A stretch of DNA of 64,000 bases, taken from assembly GCF_001650635.1 (NCBI RefSeq), contig NZ_LWQU01000207.1, positions 20,058-84,057 of the forward strand, read 5' to 3'. Origin of the DNA: Magnetospirillum moscoviense (GTDB lineage: Bacteria > Pseudomonadota > Alphaproteobacteria > Rhodospirillales > Magnetospirillaceae). Shown in pieces: positions 25,632-35,914 of the stretch. Numbering within the stretch: position 1 is the first letter of the stretch; each line of letters begins with the position of its first letter. The position numbers and the translations under genes are program-made. The notes below the pieces were generated by a model, which had not been told where the DNA came from, searched no databases, and saw only the letters and a list, made by a program, of their open reading frames with translations.

Positions 25632-27686
25632 TTACCTCAGGCTGGCCTCGATATTGCCGCCATCGACCGTGACGGTGCAGGCGGTGGTCTTGGTGGCGCG
25701 CGCCAACCAGACGAAGGCGTCGGCGACGTCTTCCGCCGTGACTTCGCAGCCCAGCAGGTTGCCGGCCATGTAGTCCTTTTCCGTGACGCCGCGGGCCTTG
25801 GAACGGGCCGCGATCATCTCGGGCGTCAGCAGGCCCGAACGGATGCGGTCGGCATTGACCGCGTTCGAGCGGATGCCGTCGCCGCCATGGTCCAGGGCGT
25901 ATTGTTTCATCAGGAACAAGGTCGCCGCCTTGGGCATGCCGTAGGGGCCGAAATTCTTGCCCGGGTTCAGCGCCTGCTTCGAGGTGTTGAACAGCAGGCA
26001 GCCGCCGGTCCCTTGCGCCTTCATCACCGCCACCGCCGCCTGGGCGACGCTTTGGTGGGCGAAGAAATTCAATTCGAAGCTTTGCCGCACCACCGAATCG
26101 TCGACGATGCCGACCTGGCCCTGCCAGGCGGCGCCGGCATTGGACACCACGATGTCGATGCCGCCGAAATGGGCGGCCACCGCCGCGAACGCCGCCTTGA
26201 CCGAAGCCGGATCGGTGACGTCGCAGGCCAAGCCCAGGGCCTTGCCGCCGACCTGGCGGGCGGTGTCCTTGGCGGCGGCTTCGTTGCGGTCCAGCACCGC
26301 CACTTCGCAGCCTTCCTTGGCAAAGGCGCGGGCGGCGGCGGCGCCGATGCCCGAACCACCGCCGGTGATCACCGCCACCTGGCGGGCCAGCGCCTTCTCG
26401 GCGCCCTTGCCCAGCTTGGCCTGTTCCAGGCTCCAATATTCGCAATCGAACATGTCGGCTTCGGTCACCGGGCTGTAGGTGCCGATGGCCTCGGCGTCGG
26501 TGACGCTTTCCACGGTATTGACGGCGATGTCGGCGGCGATCATCGCGTCCTTCTTGCTGGCACCCACGCCGAACAGGCCCAGCCCCGGCACCAGGACGAC
26601 GCGGGGCATCGGGTCCAGCTCGGTCTTGGCCGGATGGAAGCGTTCGTTGTTGCGGGTGAAATAATCGTGATACAGCGCCTCGAAGGCGCCGATGGCGGTC
26701 TTGGCGCCTTGCGTCCATTCGTCCAGCTTGCCGGCCTCGGGGGCGGGCAGCACCACCGGCCAGTTCTTGGTGCGGATGGTGTGGTCGGGGGTGACCACGC
26801 CGACCTGGGAATAGCGCTCGACATCCTTGCCATCGACATAATTGCGGATGGCGTCCGAGGTGCGGAAATCCAGCACCCAGCGCTTATAGGCGCCGTCGCC
26901 CTGGTCCAGCGACAGCAAGCCGCGCAGGATCGGCGCCACTTCGGCGACGCTTGCGGTCTTGGCCGGCAGCTTGGCCGGCACGAACACCGTCTTGCGGTTC
27001 TTCTTCAGGCGGTCCTCGGCCAGGGTGACCATCTCGATCATCAGCTCATAGGCCGAACGCGCGCTGTCACCAAAAGTGAAGATGCCGTGCTTCAAAAGGA
27101 TCAGGCCCTCGACGGTGGGGTCCTGCTCGAACACTTCCGCCGCCTTCTTGGCCAGGGCGAAGCCGGGCATGATATAGGGGACATAGCCCATGCGCTTGCC
27201 GTACAGGGCGCGGCACTGTTCCTCGCCGTCGGGCTGGTCGGTGACCGACAGCACGGCGGTCGAGTGGGTGTGGTCGATGAACTTATGCGGCAGGAAGGCG
27301 TGCAGCAGGGTCTCGACCGAAGGGTTGGGGCTGGTCTGGTCCATCAGGTTGGCGCGCTGATAATTGACCATGTCCTCGTCGGACAGCTTGTCCAACCGGC
27401 GCAGCCTCAACAAAGGGTCCATGCGCACGGCGGGCAGGCCGGCCGGCTCGATGTTGCCCATGTCCCAGCCCGAGCCCTTGACGCACAGCACGTCGACGCT
27501 TTCGCCCAACAGGTCGGTGGCGCGGGTCTTGACCGAGGTGTTGCCGCCGCCATGCAGGACCAGGCGAGGATCACCGCCCAGCAGCCGGGTGGTGTAGACG
27601 CGTAAGGCCACATCTTCGTTGTGGCCCTGGTCCTTGTACTTGGCGACGAAGGCTTGGGCGTCGGAATCGGACCACAGGGACTTCAT
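25632..27686 (-). CDS. Bifunctional class II aldolase / short-chain dehydrogenase
   Basis: A 684-residue fusion. Residues 1 to about 400 are a class II aldolase/adducin domain with zinc ligands in HTHS (DHTHSTAVLS) and LLKHGIF. Residues about 430-684 are a short-chain dehydrogenase with the NAD site TGGGSGIGAAAARAF, NAGAAW, a Ser in FNTSKQA and the YGMPK (Tyr-x-x-x-Lys) pair. Such fusions are annotated as rhamnulose-1-phosphate aldolase/lactaldehyde dehydrogenase. Beside mtnA (gap 9 nt) a better guess is cleavage of methylthioribulose- or deoxyribulose-1-phosphate to DHAP plus an aldehyde, and oxidation or reduction of the latter. Confidence 0.87.
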   Translation of the reverse strand: MKSLWSDSDAQAFVAKYKDQGHNEDVALRVYTTRLLGGDPRLVLHGGGNTSVKTRATDLLGESVDVLCVKGSGWDMGNIEPAGLPAVRMDPLLRLRRLDKLSDEDMVNYQRANLMDQTSPNPSVETLLHAFLPHKFIDHTHSTAVLSVTDQPDGEEQCRALYGKRMGYVPYIMPGFALAKKAAEVFEQDPTVEGLILLKHGIFTFGDSARSAYELMIEMVTLAEDRLKKNRKTVFVPAKLPAKTASVAEVAPILRGLLSLDQGDGAYKRWVLDFRTSDAIRNYVDGKDVERYSQVGVVTPDHTIRTKNWPVVLPAPEAGKLDEWTQGAKTAIGAFEALYHDYFTRNNERFHPAKTELDPMPRVVLVPGLGLFGVGASKKDAMIAADIAVNTVESVTDAEAIGTYSPVTEADMFDCEYWSLEQAKLGKGAEKALARQVAVITGGGSGIGAAAARAFAKEGCEVAVLDRNEAAAKDTARQVGGKALGLACDVTDPASVKAAFAAVAAHFGGIDIVVSNAGAAWQGQVGIVDDSVVRQSFELNFFAHQSVAQAAVAVMKAQGTGGCLLFNTSKQALNPGKNFGPYGMPKAATLFLMKQYALDHGGDGIRSNAVNADRIRSGLLTPEMIAARSKARGVTEKDYMAGNLLGCEVTAEDVADAFVWLARATKTTACTVTVDGGNIEASLR

Positions 27687-27695
27687 CGGGTGACC

Positions 27696-28796
27696 TCACG
27701 CATGTTCGGGAAACAGGGTGGCCAGCCCCTCGGGACTGGCGGGGCAGACGCCCCGTTCGGTGATCAGGCCGGTGACCAGGCGGGCCGGGGTGACGTCGAA
27801 GCCCCAATTGCCGGCCGGGCTGCCGTCGGGGGTCACCTGCACGGTGACGATGGCGCCGTCGGCATTCTTGCCGGTCATGTGGGTCTGTTCGGTGACGTCG
27901 CGTTCCTCGATGGGGATTTCTTTCACCCCGTCGGCGACTGTCCAGTCGATGGTCGGGCTGGGCAGGGCCACATAGAACGGCACGTTGTTGTCCTTGGCGG
28001 CCAGCGCCTTCAGATAGGTGCCGATCTTGTTGCAGACGTCGCCCAGCCGGGTGGTGCGGTCGGTGCCGACGATGCACAGATCGACCATGCCATGCTGCAT
28101 CAGATGGCCGCCGGTATTGTCGGCGATCACCGTGTGCGGCACGCCGTGCCAGTTCAATTCGCGCGCGGTCAAGGACGCACCCTGGTTGCGCGGCCGGGTC
28201 TCATCGACCCACACATGCACCGGGATGCCGGCATCGAACGCCTTATAGACCGGGGCCAGCGCGGTGCCCCAATCGACGGTGGCCAGCCAGCCGGCATTGC
28301 AATGGGTCAAAACGTTGACTTGGGTCGCGCCGCGGGCCTTGGCCTGGTCCCAGGCGGCCTTGATCAGTTTCGCGCCGTTGTCGCCGATGGCGGAATTGAT
28401 GGCGACGTCCTCGTCGGCGATCTCGGCCGCGCGCTGCCAGGCGACGGCGACGCGATCGGATTCGGGGATGCCGCCCAGCGCCTTGATCATCTCGTCCAGC
28501 GCCCATTTCAGGTTGATGGCGGTCGGACGGGTCGAGTGCAGAACGTTATAGGACACCGTCAGCGCCAGGTCGGACGGGTTGGCCTTGGCGGCCAGCGCCA
28601 TGCCATAGGCGGCGGTGGCGCCGATCAAGGGGGCACCCCGGACCAGCATCGCCTTGATGGCGTGCGCCGCGTCGGCCAGCGTTTCCAGCCGGACGGTGAC
28701 GAATTCGTGGGGCAGGCGGGTCTGGTCGATGATCTCGACCGCTTGACCATCGGCGGCGGGCCAGATGGTGCGGGTGGGGGTGCCGTTGATCTTCAT
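27696..28796 (-). CDS. mtnA: S-methyl-5-thioribose-1-phosphate isomerase MtnA
   Basis: MtnA converts 5-methylthioribose-1-phosphate (or 5-deoxyribose-1-phosphate) to the ribulose form. The 366-residue protein shows the family marks: [16 protein letters not shown], the catalytic Cys in [10 protein letters not shown], the catalytic Asp in [10 protein letters not shown] and [21 protein letters not shown]. Length is normal. The start at 28796 gives the standard N-terminus. It is followed 9 nt later by the aldolase/dehydrogenase fusion. No mtnB, C, D, K or P is present, which argues against the universal methionine salvage route. Confidence 0.93.
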   Translation of the reverse strand: MKINGTPTRTIWPAADGQAVEIIDQTRLPHEFVTVRLETLADAAHAIKAMLVRGAPLIGATAAYGMALAAKANPSDLALTVSYNVLHSTRPTAINLKWALDEMIKALGGIPESDRVAVAWQRAAEIADEDVAINSAIGDNGAKLIKAAWDQAKARGATQVNVLTHCNAGWLATVDWGTALAPVYKAFDAGIPVHVWVDETRPRNQGASLTARELNWHGVPHTVIADNTGGHLMQHGMVDLCIVGTDRTTRLGDVCNKIGTYLKALAAKDNNVPFYVALPSPTIDWTVADGVKEIPIEERDVTEQTHMTGKNADGAIVTVQVTPDGSPAGNWGFDVTPARLVTGLITERGVCPASPEGLATLFPEHA

Positions 28797-28979
28797 CGCT
28801 TCTGTGTCTTCGATCCTGCCGGAAAGGGACGGTCGGGCGCGCACCTTAAGGGATGGCGCCCGGCCGTGCAACGTCCCCCGACGTTGACAGGCCCCCGTTA
28901 GGCCTCTATCTCTTGCCGGTCGCACCAAGGCCCGGCGCCCCGGGGCCGTCCCGCCGTCTTGAATACCGAGGTACCGCCC

Positions 28980-31706
28980 ATGTTTGGCGCCATTGCCCGC
29001 CGCCTTTTTGGAACCGCCAACGACCGCATCGTCAAGGGTCTGAAGAAGAAGGTGGACGCGATCAACGCGCTCGAGCCGCAAATGGCGGCCTTGTCCGACC
29101 AGGACCTGCGCGCCAAGACCGACGAATTCCGTGCCCGCCTGGCCGACGGCACCGACCTGGACGATCTGCTGGAAGAAGCCTTCGCCACCGTGCGCGAGGC
29201 CGCCAAGCGGACCCTGGGCCAGCGCCATTTCGACGTCCAGCTGATGGGCGGCATGGTGCTGCACATGGGCAAGATCGCCGAGATGCGCACCGGTGAAGGC
29301 AAGACCCTGGTGGCCACGCTGCCGGTCTATCTGAACGCCATTTCCGGTGCCGGCGTCCATGTGGTCACCGTCAACGATTACCTGGCGAGCCGCGACGCCG
29401 AATGGATGGGCCAGGTCTACAAATTCCTGGGCCTGACCGTCGGCTGCATTCATCACGGCCTGGACGACGAGCAGCGGCGCGAGGCCTATGGCTGCGACGT
29501 CACCTACGGCACCAACAACGAGCTGGGCTTCGACTATCTGCGCGACAACATGAAGTTCCGGCTGGAGGAAATGGTCCACCGGCCGTTCAACTACGCCATC
29601 GTCGACGAGGTCGATTCGATCCTGATCGACGAGGCCCGCACGCCGCTGATCATCTCGGGCCCGACCGAGGACAATTCCGAACTGTACCGTTTCGTCGATC
29701 GCCTGATCCCCGAACTGGGCGAGGCCGACTTCGAGAAGGACGAGAAGACCCGCGCCGTGACCCTGACCGAAGTGGGCACCGAGCGGATCGAGGAATTGCT
29801 GATCGGCGCCGGCCTGTTGAAGGAAGGCGGCAACCTTTACGACATTCAGAATGTCAGCCTGGTCCATCACGTCAACCAGGCCCTGAAGGCGCACAAGCTG
29901 TTCACCCGCGATGTCGATTACATCGTCAAGGACGGCAAGGTGATGATCATCGACGAGTTCACCGGCCGCATGATGGAAGGCAGGCGCTTCTCGGAAGGCC
30001 TGCACCAGGCGCTGGAGGCCAAGGAAGACGTCACCATCCAGAACGAGAACCAGACCCTGGCCTCGATCACCTTCCAGAACCTGTTCCGGCTCTATCCGAA
30101 ACTGTCGGGCATGACCGGCACGGCGATGACCGAGGCCGGCGAGTTCCAGGAGATCTATAATCTCGAAGTCGTCGATATGCCGACCAACATGCCGGTCAGC
30201 CGCGTCGATGCCGACGATGAGGTCTATCGCACCGCCCGCGAGAAGTACGAAGCCATCGTCACGCTGATCGAGGAATGCCGCGAACGTAAGCAGCCGGTGC
30301 TGGTCGGCACCACCTCGATCGAGAAGTCGGAATTGCTGTCCGACATGCTGAAAAAGAAGAAGATCCCCCACCAGGTGCTGAACGCCCGCCACCACGAGCA
30401 GGAGGCGAGCATCGTCGCCCAGGCCGGCGTGCCCGGCGCGGTGACCATCGCCACCAACATGGCCGGCCGCGGCACCGACATCCAGCTGGGCGGCAATGTC
30501 GATATGCGCATCCGCCTGGAACTGGCCGACATCACCGATGAGGCCGAGCGGGCCAAGCGCATCCAGACCATCAAGGACGAAGTCGCGGCCGGCAAGGCCG
30601 AGGCGCTGGCGGCCGGCGGCCTGTACGTGGTCGGCACCGAACGCCACGAATCGCGCCGCATCGACAATCAGCTGCGCGGCCGTTCGGGTCGCCAGGGCGA
30701 TCCCGGCGGCTCGAAGTTCTTCCTGTCGCTGGAAGACGACCTGATGCGCATCTTCGGCTCGCAGCGCATGGACGGCATGCTGCAGAAGCTGGGTCTGAAG
30801 GATGGCGAGGCGATCATCCATCCGTGGATCAACAAGGCCCTGGAAAAGGCCCAGCAGAAGGTCGAGGCCCGTAATTTCGACGTTCGCAAGAACCTGTTGA
30901 AGTTCGACGACGTCATGAACGACCAGCGCAAGGTCATCTATGAGCAGCGCAAGGAGTTGATGCAGGTCGATGACGTCTCGGACGAGATCGTCGGCATGCG
31001 CCACGAGGTCATCGACGAGATGGTCGGCCGCTGCATCCCCGAGCGCGCCTATGCCGAGGAATGGAACACCGCGCTGTTGCACGAAGAGGTGCTGCGCGTC
31101 TTCAACCTGGACCTGCCGGTGGTCGAGTGGGCCAAGGAAGAAGGCATCGCCGACCAGGAGATCAAGGCCCGCATCACCGACCATGCCGATCGCAAGATGG
31201 CGGCCAAGGCGGCCGAATACGGCCCCGACATCATGCGCATGGTGGAAAAAAGCCTGCTGCTGCAGATCCTCGACCAGTCGTGGAAGGAGCACCTGCTGCA
31301 GCTGGATCATCTGCGCCAGGGCATCGGTCTGCGCGCCTATGGCCAGCGCGACCCCTTGAACGAATACAAGCGCGAAGCCTTCAACCTGTTCGAAACCCTG
31401 CTGAACGACCTGCGCGAGCGCGTCACCAGCGTCCTGGCCCATGTCGAGCTGAGGGTCGGCCCCAACGAGAACGATGTCCAGGAAGCCCTGACGCCGGCCC
31501 CGCGCGAGATGCATGAAAGCCGCATCGACCCGGCCTTCGGCCGCGACCCGGAATCCGATGCCGCCGTCATGGCCGGGCCGCCCCAGCAGGTGCGCAAGCA
31601 GGTGGCGGTGGCCGGCGATCCCTCGACCTGGGGCGACACGCCGCGCAATGCGCCCTGCCCGTGCGGATCGGGCAAGAAGTACAAGCATTGCCACGGGGCG
31701 GTGTGA
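28980..31706 (+). CDS. secA: Protein translocase ATPase SecA
   Basis: The motor of Sec export. The 908-residue protein has Walker A MRTGEGKT (about 105), [20 protein letters not shown] (Walker B and following), NMAGRGTDI (motif VI region) and a C-terminal SEC-C zinc site [17 protein letters not shown] at 28980 gives the canonical start [15 protein letters not shown]; an ATG at 28959 would add seven residues. It is divergent from mtnA with about 180 nt between. Confidence 0.98.
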   Translation: MFGAIARRLFGTANDRIVKGLKKKVDAINALEPQMAALSDQDLRAKTDEFRARLADGTDLDDLLEEAFATVREAAKRTLGQRHFDVQLMGGMVLHMGKIAEMRTGEGKTLVATLPVYLNAISGAGVHVVTVNDYLASRDAEWMGQVYKFLGLTVGCIHHGLDDEQRREAYGCDVTYGTNNELGFDYLRDNMKFRLEEMVHRPFNYAIVDEVDSILIDEARTPLIISGPTEDNSELYRFVDRLIPELGEADFEKDEKTRAVTLTEVGTERIEELLIGAGLLKEGGNLYDIQNVSLVHHVNQALKAHKLFTRDVDYIVKDGKVMIIDEFTGRMMEGRRFSEGLHQALEAKEDVTIQNENQTLASITFQNLFRLYPKLSGMTGTAMTEAGEFQEIYNLEVVDMPTNMPVSRVDADDEVYRTAREKYEAIVTLIEECRERKQPVLVGTTSIEKSELLSDMLKKKKIPHQVLNARHHEQEASIVAQAGVPGAVTIATNMAGRGTDIQLGGNVDMRIRLELADITDEAERAKRIQTIKDEVAAGKAEALAAGGLYVVGTERHESRRIDNQLRGRSGRQGDPGGSKFFLSLEDDLMRIFGSQRMDGMLQKLGLKDGEAIIHPWINKALEKAQQKVEARNFDVRKNLLKFDDVMNDQRKVIYEQRKELMQVDDVSDEIVGMRHEVIDEMVGRCIPERAYAEEWNTALLHEEVLRVFNLDLPVVEWAKEEGIADQEIKARITDHADRKMAAKAAEYGPDIMRMVEKSLLLQILDQSWKEHLLQLDHLRQGIGLRAYGQRDPLNEYKREAFNLFETLLNDLRERVTSVLAHVELRVGPNENDVQEALTPAPREMHESRIDPAFGRDPESDAAVMAGPPQQVRKQVAVAGDPSTWGDTPRNAPCPCGSGKKYKHCHGAV

Positions 31707-31713
31707 CCGGGGC

Positions 31714-31947
31714 TTAACGTTCGGGCCCGGCCCACTCGCCCAGCAGGCGGGCGAGCTCGCGGGCGGTCTTCTCGTCCAGATCGATGATGGTGAAGCGCGC
31801 GCGGCCTTCCTTGATGCGCATCTTCAGCATGCGCAGGCCGCTTTCATGGTCGATCGCCGACAGGCTGATCTCGCGGCTCCACGGCGCTTCCAGCGTCGCG
31901 ATGGGGGTGGCGGTCTCGGTGGCGAATTCGGGGGCGTCGGTGGTCAT
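31714..31947 (-). CDS. Small hypothetical protein
   Basis: A 77-residue soluble protein, start ATG at 31947 with AGAGGAC just upstream. Sequence such as [43 protein letters not shown] suggests a small alpha/beta fold; nothing resembles a known enzyme motif. It lies 14 nt downstream of the TauD-type dioxygenase gene and ends 7 nt before the secA stop, so it is likely co-transcribed with the dioxygenase. Family not recognised. Confidence 0.72.
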   Translation of the reverse strand: MTTDAPEFATETATPIATLEAPWSREISLSAIDHESGLRMLKMRIKEGRARFTIIDLDEKTARELARLLGEWAGPER

Positions 31948-31961
31948 GTTGTCCTCTGGGC

Positions 31962-32894
31962 TCAAGTCCCGCTGATCCTGTCGTGATAGCGCGCCCGGTA
32001 CAAGAGCCGTGGATGGGCGGGATCGTCCTTGAACGGCTCGCGGGTGTGCAAGACGTTGTTGCTGACCAGGCCCCAGCCGCTTTCCAGGCGGGCCTGGAAC
32101 AAGGTGGGGGCGGGGCCGTCGAGATGGCGGCGGATGGCGGCGGCCGCCGCCTGGACCTCGGGATCGGCATGCCACTCGATCGAGCGGGTCCGCGCGGTAT
32201 AGCGCATCTGCAGGCGGCCCTGTTCCACGAAGAAGACCGGGCCGCCCATGGCCGGCCGCGTCATGCCTTCGTCCTCGTTGGGCGGAATGGTCATGGCGTC
32301 GGGTCGCATCAGGGCCGCCACCAGGGCCGGGTCCTCGTCGCGCAACGCGATATACAAGGCCTCGGGGTCCATCAGCTTGTTGGCGCCGCCCTCGGCCGCC
32401 GGCCGGGCGCAATATAGCAGCAGGCCGCGCACCCGGTGGGATGGGGCGTTGTAATAGCCGTCGGTGTGCCAGGCGATGGGCCGCTCGGTATAGGGGATGT
32501 AGCGCGACCGGGTTCCGTCACGGTGCACCGCCAGCGGGGTGATGCCGTCATCGTCGGCCAGGTGGTTGCCGTCCAGCGATTCCAGGCCCAGGGTTCGGCC
32601 CAGGGCGCGCAGCGCATTCTTGTCGTCGCGGTCGGGCGGGACCGACTTTTCGACCGTCACCGCCATGTTGCAGGCGGCCACCAGCGCCACCAGCTTGGCG
32701 TGCTCGGATGGGGTGGGCTTGGCGATGTCGCCGACCTCGACCAGCAGGTCCTCGACCCGGTCTGGTGCCGATTCCAGGCGCGAATCCCGCCACTTTTGAT
32801 ACGCACCCTTGTTGGAAAGATCAAATTGAGGGGCGAGAGAAAGCGCAGAATTCTGCTGCTCTTGGGCCGTTATTGGAATCATTTTACCTCGCAT
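31962..32894 (-). CDS. TauD/TfdA family Fe(II)/2-oxoglutarate dioxygenase
   Basis: A 310-residue putative oxygenase. The iron facial triad is visible as H-x-D in AWHTDGYY and the distal His in NNVLHTREPF; RLLYRARYHDR at the C-terminus fits the 2-oxoglutarate-binding Arg. TauD itself frees sulfite from taurine, but the family has many substrates. Two starts are possible, 32894 (AAGG at 7 nt) and 32882 (GAGG at 4 nt). It is divergent from dsrA, 270 nt away, which suggests but does not prove a link to sulfur oxidation. Confidence 0.83.
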   Translation of the reverse strand: MRGKMIPITAQEQQNSALSLAPQFDLSNKGAYQKWRDSRLESAPDRVEDLLVEVGDIAKPTPSEHAKLVALVAACNMAVTVEKSVPPDRDDKNALRALGRTLGLESLDGNHLADDDGITPLAVHRDGTRSRYIPYTERPIAWHTDGYYNAPSHRVRGLLLYCARPAAEGGANKLMDPEALYIALRDEDPALVAALMRPDAMTIPPNEDEGMTRPAMGGPVFFVEQGRLQMRYTARTRSIEWHADPEVQAAAAAIRRHLDGPAPTLFQARLESGWGLVSNNVLHTREPFKDDPAHPRLLYRARYHDRISGT

Positions 32895-33164
32895 TTCAGC
32901 GCCTTCTGAACGAATTGCCGTTGGATGAAAGAATCCGCTTGGAACGGGCTGCTGCACAATATTATAATCAATTAATGTAAAGGGCCACCCACGAGAATGG
33001 CCCGATCAAGGGACGGTTCCAAGGTCTGCGAAAGCGACACCTGGACATAAGTGTATGAATGCGATGAACCCCGCACCGGGTGGGCCGGCGGCGGGAGCAG
33101 GATGAGGGATGCGCGGCGTGCGCGACCTCGCCTAGGACTAATGACGGTCAGGGAGATGAGGACT
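32895..33164. promoter_or_regulatory. Intergenic control region upstream of the dsr operon
   Basis: A 270-nt stretch between the dioxygenase gene and dsrA. TTGGAA at 32939-32944 and a perfect TATAAT at 32963-32968 with an 18-nt spacer make a possible plus-strand promoter for dsr, about 200 nt upstream of dsrA. A TATAAT also reads on the minus strand at 32961-32966 without a good -35. GGGCCA and TGGCCC (about 32982-33002) form a small hairpin. The long leader could hold further control. Confidence 0.35.
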
Positions 33165-34415
33165 ATGTCGAAGAAGATGCCCGAGACCCCGCTTCTGGAT
33201 CAGCTGGAAAGCGGTCCGTGGCCGAGCTTCGTGACCGGCCTGAAGCGGCTGGCCACCGACGAGGGCAAGCCCTATGCCGACTACATGAAGAGCTTGCTGG
33301 GTCAGCTCGAAAAGAGCTACGTGACCCGCAAGGGCTACTGGAAGGGCGGCACGGTCGGTGTGTTCGGTTATGGCGCCGGTGTCATCCCGCGCTTCTCGGA
33401 AGTCGCCGACCAGTTCCCGGAATCCTCGGAGTTCCATACGCTGCGCATCATGCCGGCGCCGGGCTTCTTCTACGACACCAAGACGCTGCGTCAGATGTGC
33501 GACATCTGGGCCGAGCACGGCTCGGGCCTGATCGCCCTGCACGGCCAGTCGGGTGACATCATGCTGCAGGGTGCCCGCACCGACCAGGTGCAGCCGGCCT
33601 GGGACAAGATCAACGAGATGGGCTTCGACATGGGCGGCGCTGGCGCCGGCGTGCGTACCGCCGCCTCGTGCATCGGTCCGGCCCGCTGCGAGCAGGCCTG
33701 CTACGACACCCTGAAAGCGCACCGCGTTATCATCAATGACTTCACCGACGACATTCACCGGCCCAGCCTGCCCTACAAGATGAAGTTCAAGTTCTCGGGC
33801 TGCGCCAACGACTGCGCCAACGCCACCCAGCGTGCCGATGTCGCCATCCTCGGCACCTGGCGCGACGACATGGTCGTCAACCAGGAAGAGGTCAAGGCCA
33901 AGGTCAAGCATCTGGGGCGCAAGGAATTCATCAATCAGGTGATCCGCATGTGCCCGACCCAGGCGCTGGCGCTCAACGACGACGACACCTTGGACGTCGA
34001 CAACAAGAGCTGCGTGCGCTGCATGCATTGCATCAACGTCTGCACCAAGGCGCTGAAGCCCGGCAAGGATCGTGGCATCTGCATCCTGGTCGGCGGCAAG
34101 CGCACGCTGAAGATCGGCGACCTGTTCGGCTCGGTGGTGATCCCCTTCATGAAGCTGGAAAACGACGAGGATTACGAGAAGCTCGTCGAACTGGCCCACA
34201 ACATCCTGGATTTCTTCGCCGAGAACGCCCTGGAACACGAGCGCACCGGCGAGATGATCGAGCGCATCGGCCTGGTCAATTTCCTGGAAGGCCTGGGTCT
34301 CGACCTGGACGTCAACATGATCGCCCAACCGCGCACCAATTCGTACATCCGCACCGACGGGTGGGACGACGAAGTGCGCAAGTGGAACGATCGTAAGACC
34401 GCCGCGGCCGAGTAA
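33165..34415 (+). CDS. dsrA: Reverse-type dissimilatory sulfite reductase, alpha subunit
   Basis: With DsrB it forms the siroheme enzyme that, in sulfur oxidisers, converts DsrC-bound or reduced sulfur to sulfite in the cytoplasm. The 416-residue protein shows the siroheme-[4Fe4S] cysteines (CIGPARC and SGCANDC) and a ferredoxin insert (CVRCMHCINVC, with CPTQAL before it). Start chosen after GGGAGATGAGG. First gene of dsrABEFHCMKLJOP. The oxidative direction is inferred from companion dsrEFH and dsrL, which mark the reverse pathway. Confidence 0.97.
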   Translation: MSKKMPETPLLDQLESGPWPSFVTGLKRLATDEGKPYADYMKSLLGQLEKSYVTRKGYWKGGTVGVFGYGAGVIPRFSEVADQFPESSEFHTLRIMPAPGFFYDTKTLRQMCDIWAEHGSGLIALHGQSGDIMLQGARTDQVQPAWDKINEMGFDMGGAGAGVRTAASCIGPARCEQACYDTLKAHRVIINDFTDDIHRPSLPYKMKFKFSGCANDCANATQRADVAILGTWRDDMVVNQEEVKAKVKHLGRKEFINQVIRMCPTQALALNDDDTLDVDNKSCVRCMHCINVCTKALKPGKDRGICILVGGKRTLKIGDLFGSVVIPFMKLENDEDYEKLVELAHNILDFFAENALEHERTGEMIERIGLVNFLEGLGLDLDVNMIAQPRTNSYIRTDGWDDEVRKWNDRKTAAAE

Positions 34416-34453
34416 TCGGGACAACCAATTCAGAAATAGAGGGAGCTAGGACG

Positions 34454-35524
34454 ATGAGCCAGTTGCGCCGTCCCGACGAATGTGGTGTGCCCGAGGCCAC
34501 CCAGTTTATGCATCCGGTCCTGAAGAAGAATTATGGACAGTGGGCCTATCACGACCGGCCCCGCCCGGGCGTTCTGCGCCACGTGTCCAATTCCGGCGAA
34601 CAGGTGTTCACCGTCAAGGCCGGCACCCAGCGCCAGATGGACGTCTATACCATCCGCAATCTGTGCGACATCGCCGACCAGTTCTGCGACGGCTATATCC
34701 GCTTCACCATCCGTTCGGCGGTCGAGTTCATGACCCCCGACGAAGCCAAGGTGCAGCCGCTGATCGACGCCCTGGAAAAGGCCGGCTATCCGGTCGGCGG
34801 CACCGGCAACTCGGTGGGCTTCATCAGCCACACCCAGGGCTGGCTGCACTGCGACATCCCCGGCACCGACGCCTCGGGCGTGGTCAAGTCGCTGATGGAC
34901 GAGTTGTCGGAAGAGTTCCGCAACGAAGAGATGCCCAACCGCGTCAAGATCACCACCAGCTGCTGCCAGATCAATTGCGGCGGCCAGGGTGACATCGCCA
35001 TCAACATCCAGCACACCAAGCCGCCGGTGATCAACCACGACCTGGTGGCCGGCGTCTGCGAGCGTCCGGCGGTCATCGCCCGCTGCCCGGTGGCGGCCAT
35101 CCGGCCGGCCCTGGTCAACGGCAAGCCGACCCTGGAAGTCGACGAAAAGAAGTGCGTGTGCTGCGGCGCCTGCTATCCGCCGTGCCCGCCCATGCAGATC
35201 AACGATCCGCAAAACTCGAAGATCGCCATCTGGGTCGGCGGCAAGCATTCCTCGACCCGCTCGAAGCCGATGTTCCACAAGCTGGTCGCCGCCGGCATCC
35301 CGAACAACGCGCCCCGCTGGCCGGAAGCCGCCGAGATCGTCAAGTCGATCCTGGGCGCCTACAAGAAGGACGCCCGGGCCTGGGAACGCATGGGCGAGTG
35401 GATCGAGCGCATCGGTTGGCCGCGCTTCTTCGAACTGACCGGTCTGCCGTTCACCAAGTACCATGTGGATAGCTGGCGCGGTGGTCGTTCGAACCTGAAC
35501 CAGTCCGCCCATCTGCACTTCTAG
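34454..35524 (+). CDS. dsrB: Reverse-type dissimilatory sulfite reductase, beta subunit
   Basis: The 356-residue partner of DsrA. Cysteines for the catalytic siroheme-[4Fe4S] lie in TTSCCQINCGGQGD and in CERPAVIARCPVAAI; the ferredoxin domain has CVCCGACYPPCPP. FRNEEMPNRVKIT and the C-terminal FFELTGLPFTKYHVDSW are typical of DsrB. It begins 38 nt after dsrA with GGGAG upstream and is 18 nt before dsrE. Confidence 0.97.
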   Translation: MSQLRRPDECGVPEATQFMHPVLKKNYGQWAYHDRPRPGVLRHVSNSGEQVFTVKAGTQRQMDVYTIRNLCDIADQFCDGYIRFTIRSAVEFMTPDEAKVQPLIDALEKAGYPVGGTGNSVGFISHTQGWLHCDIPGTDASGVVKSLMDELSEEFRNEEMPNRVKITTSCCQINCGGQGDIAINIQHTKPPVINHDLVAGVCERPAVIARCPVAAIRPALVNGKPTLEVDEKKCVCCGACYPPCPPMQINDPQNSKIAIWVGGKHSSTRSKPMFHKLVAAGIPNNAPRWPEAAEIVKSILGAYKKDARAWERMGEWIERIGWPRFFELTGLPFTKYHVDSWRGGRSNLNQSAHLHF

Positions 35525-35542
35525 GCTTGGGGAAGAAAGCAC

Positions 35543-35902
35543 ATGAAGTTCGGCATTTTGGTCAACGAAGGCCCTTACAACCATCAGGCTTCGGACTCCG
35601 CTTACCAGTTCGCCAAGGCGGCGCTGGAAAAGGGTCACGAGATCTTCCGGGTCTTCTTCTATTACGACGGCGTCTTGAACGCGACGAAGCATTCCGAGCC
35701 GCCGTCGGATGACCGCAACGTGATCAAGAACTGGCAGAAGCTGGCCGAGGATCACAAGGTCGATCTGGTCGTCTGCGTCGCCGCCGGCTTGCGCCGCGGC
35801 ATCGTCGAGAGCAGCCTGGCCCCGGGTTTCCGTATTTCGGGCCTGGGTCAGCTGATCGAGTCGGGCATTCAGTGTGACCGTATGGTCACCTTCGGCGATT
35901 AA
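35543..35902 (+). CDS. dsrE: Sulfurtransferase subunit DsrE
   Basis: Catalytic subunit of the DsrE2F2H2 hexamer that receives sulfur from TusA and hands it to DsrC. The 119-residue protein keeps the persulfide-forming Cys 78 in VVCVAAGLRRG and the N-terminal FGILVNEGPYNHQASDSAYQFA. Presence of dsrEFH separates sulfur oxidisers from sulfate reducers. It lies 18 nt after dsrB and 12 nt before dsrF. Confidence 0.97.
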   Translation: MKFGILVNEGPYNHQASDSAYQFAKAALEKGHEIFRVFFYYDGVLNATKHSEPPSDDRNVIKNWQKLAEDHKVDLVVCVAAGLRRGIVESSLAPGFRISGLGQLIESGIQCDRMVTFGD

Positions 35903-35914
35903 GGGAGGCCTAAG

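Noticed and set aside
27696..31694. A single minus-strand open frame of about 1,330 codons running from mtnA through the whole of secA
   Set aside because: The secA strand encodes a full canonical SecA; the antisense frame is open only because of GC-rich codon bias. Only its last 366 codons are mtnA.
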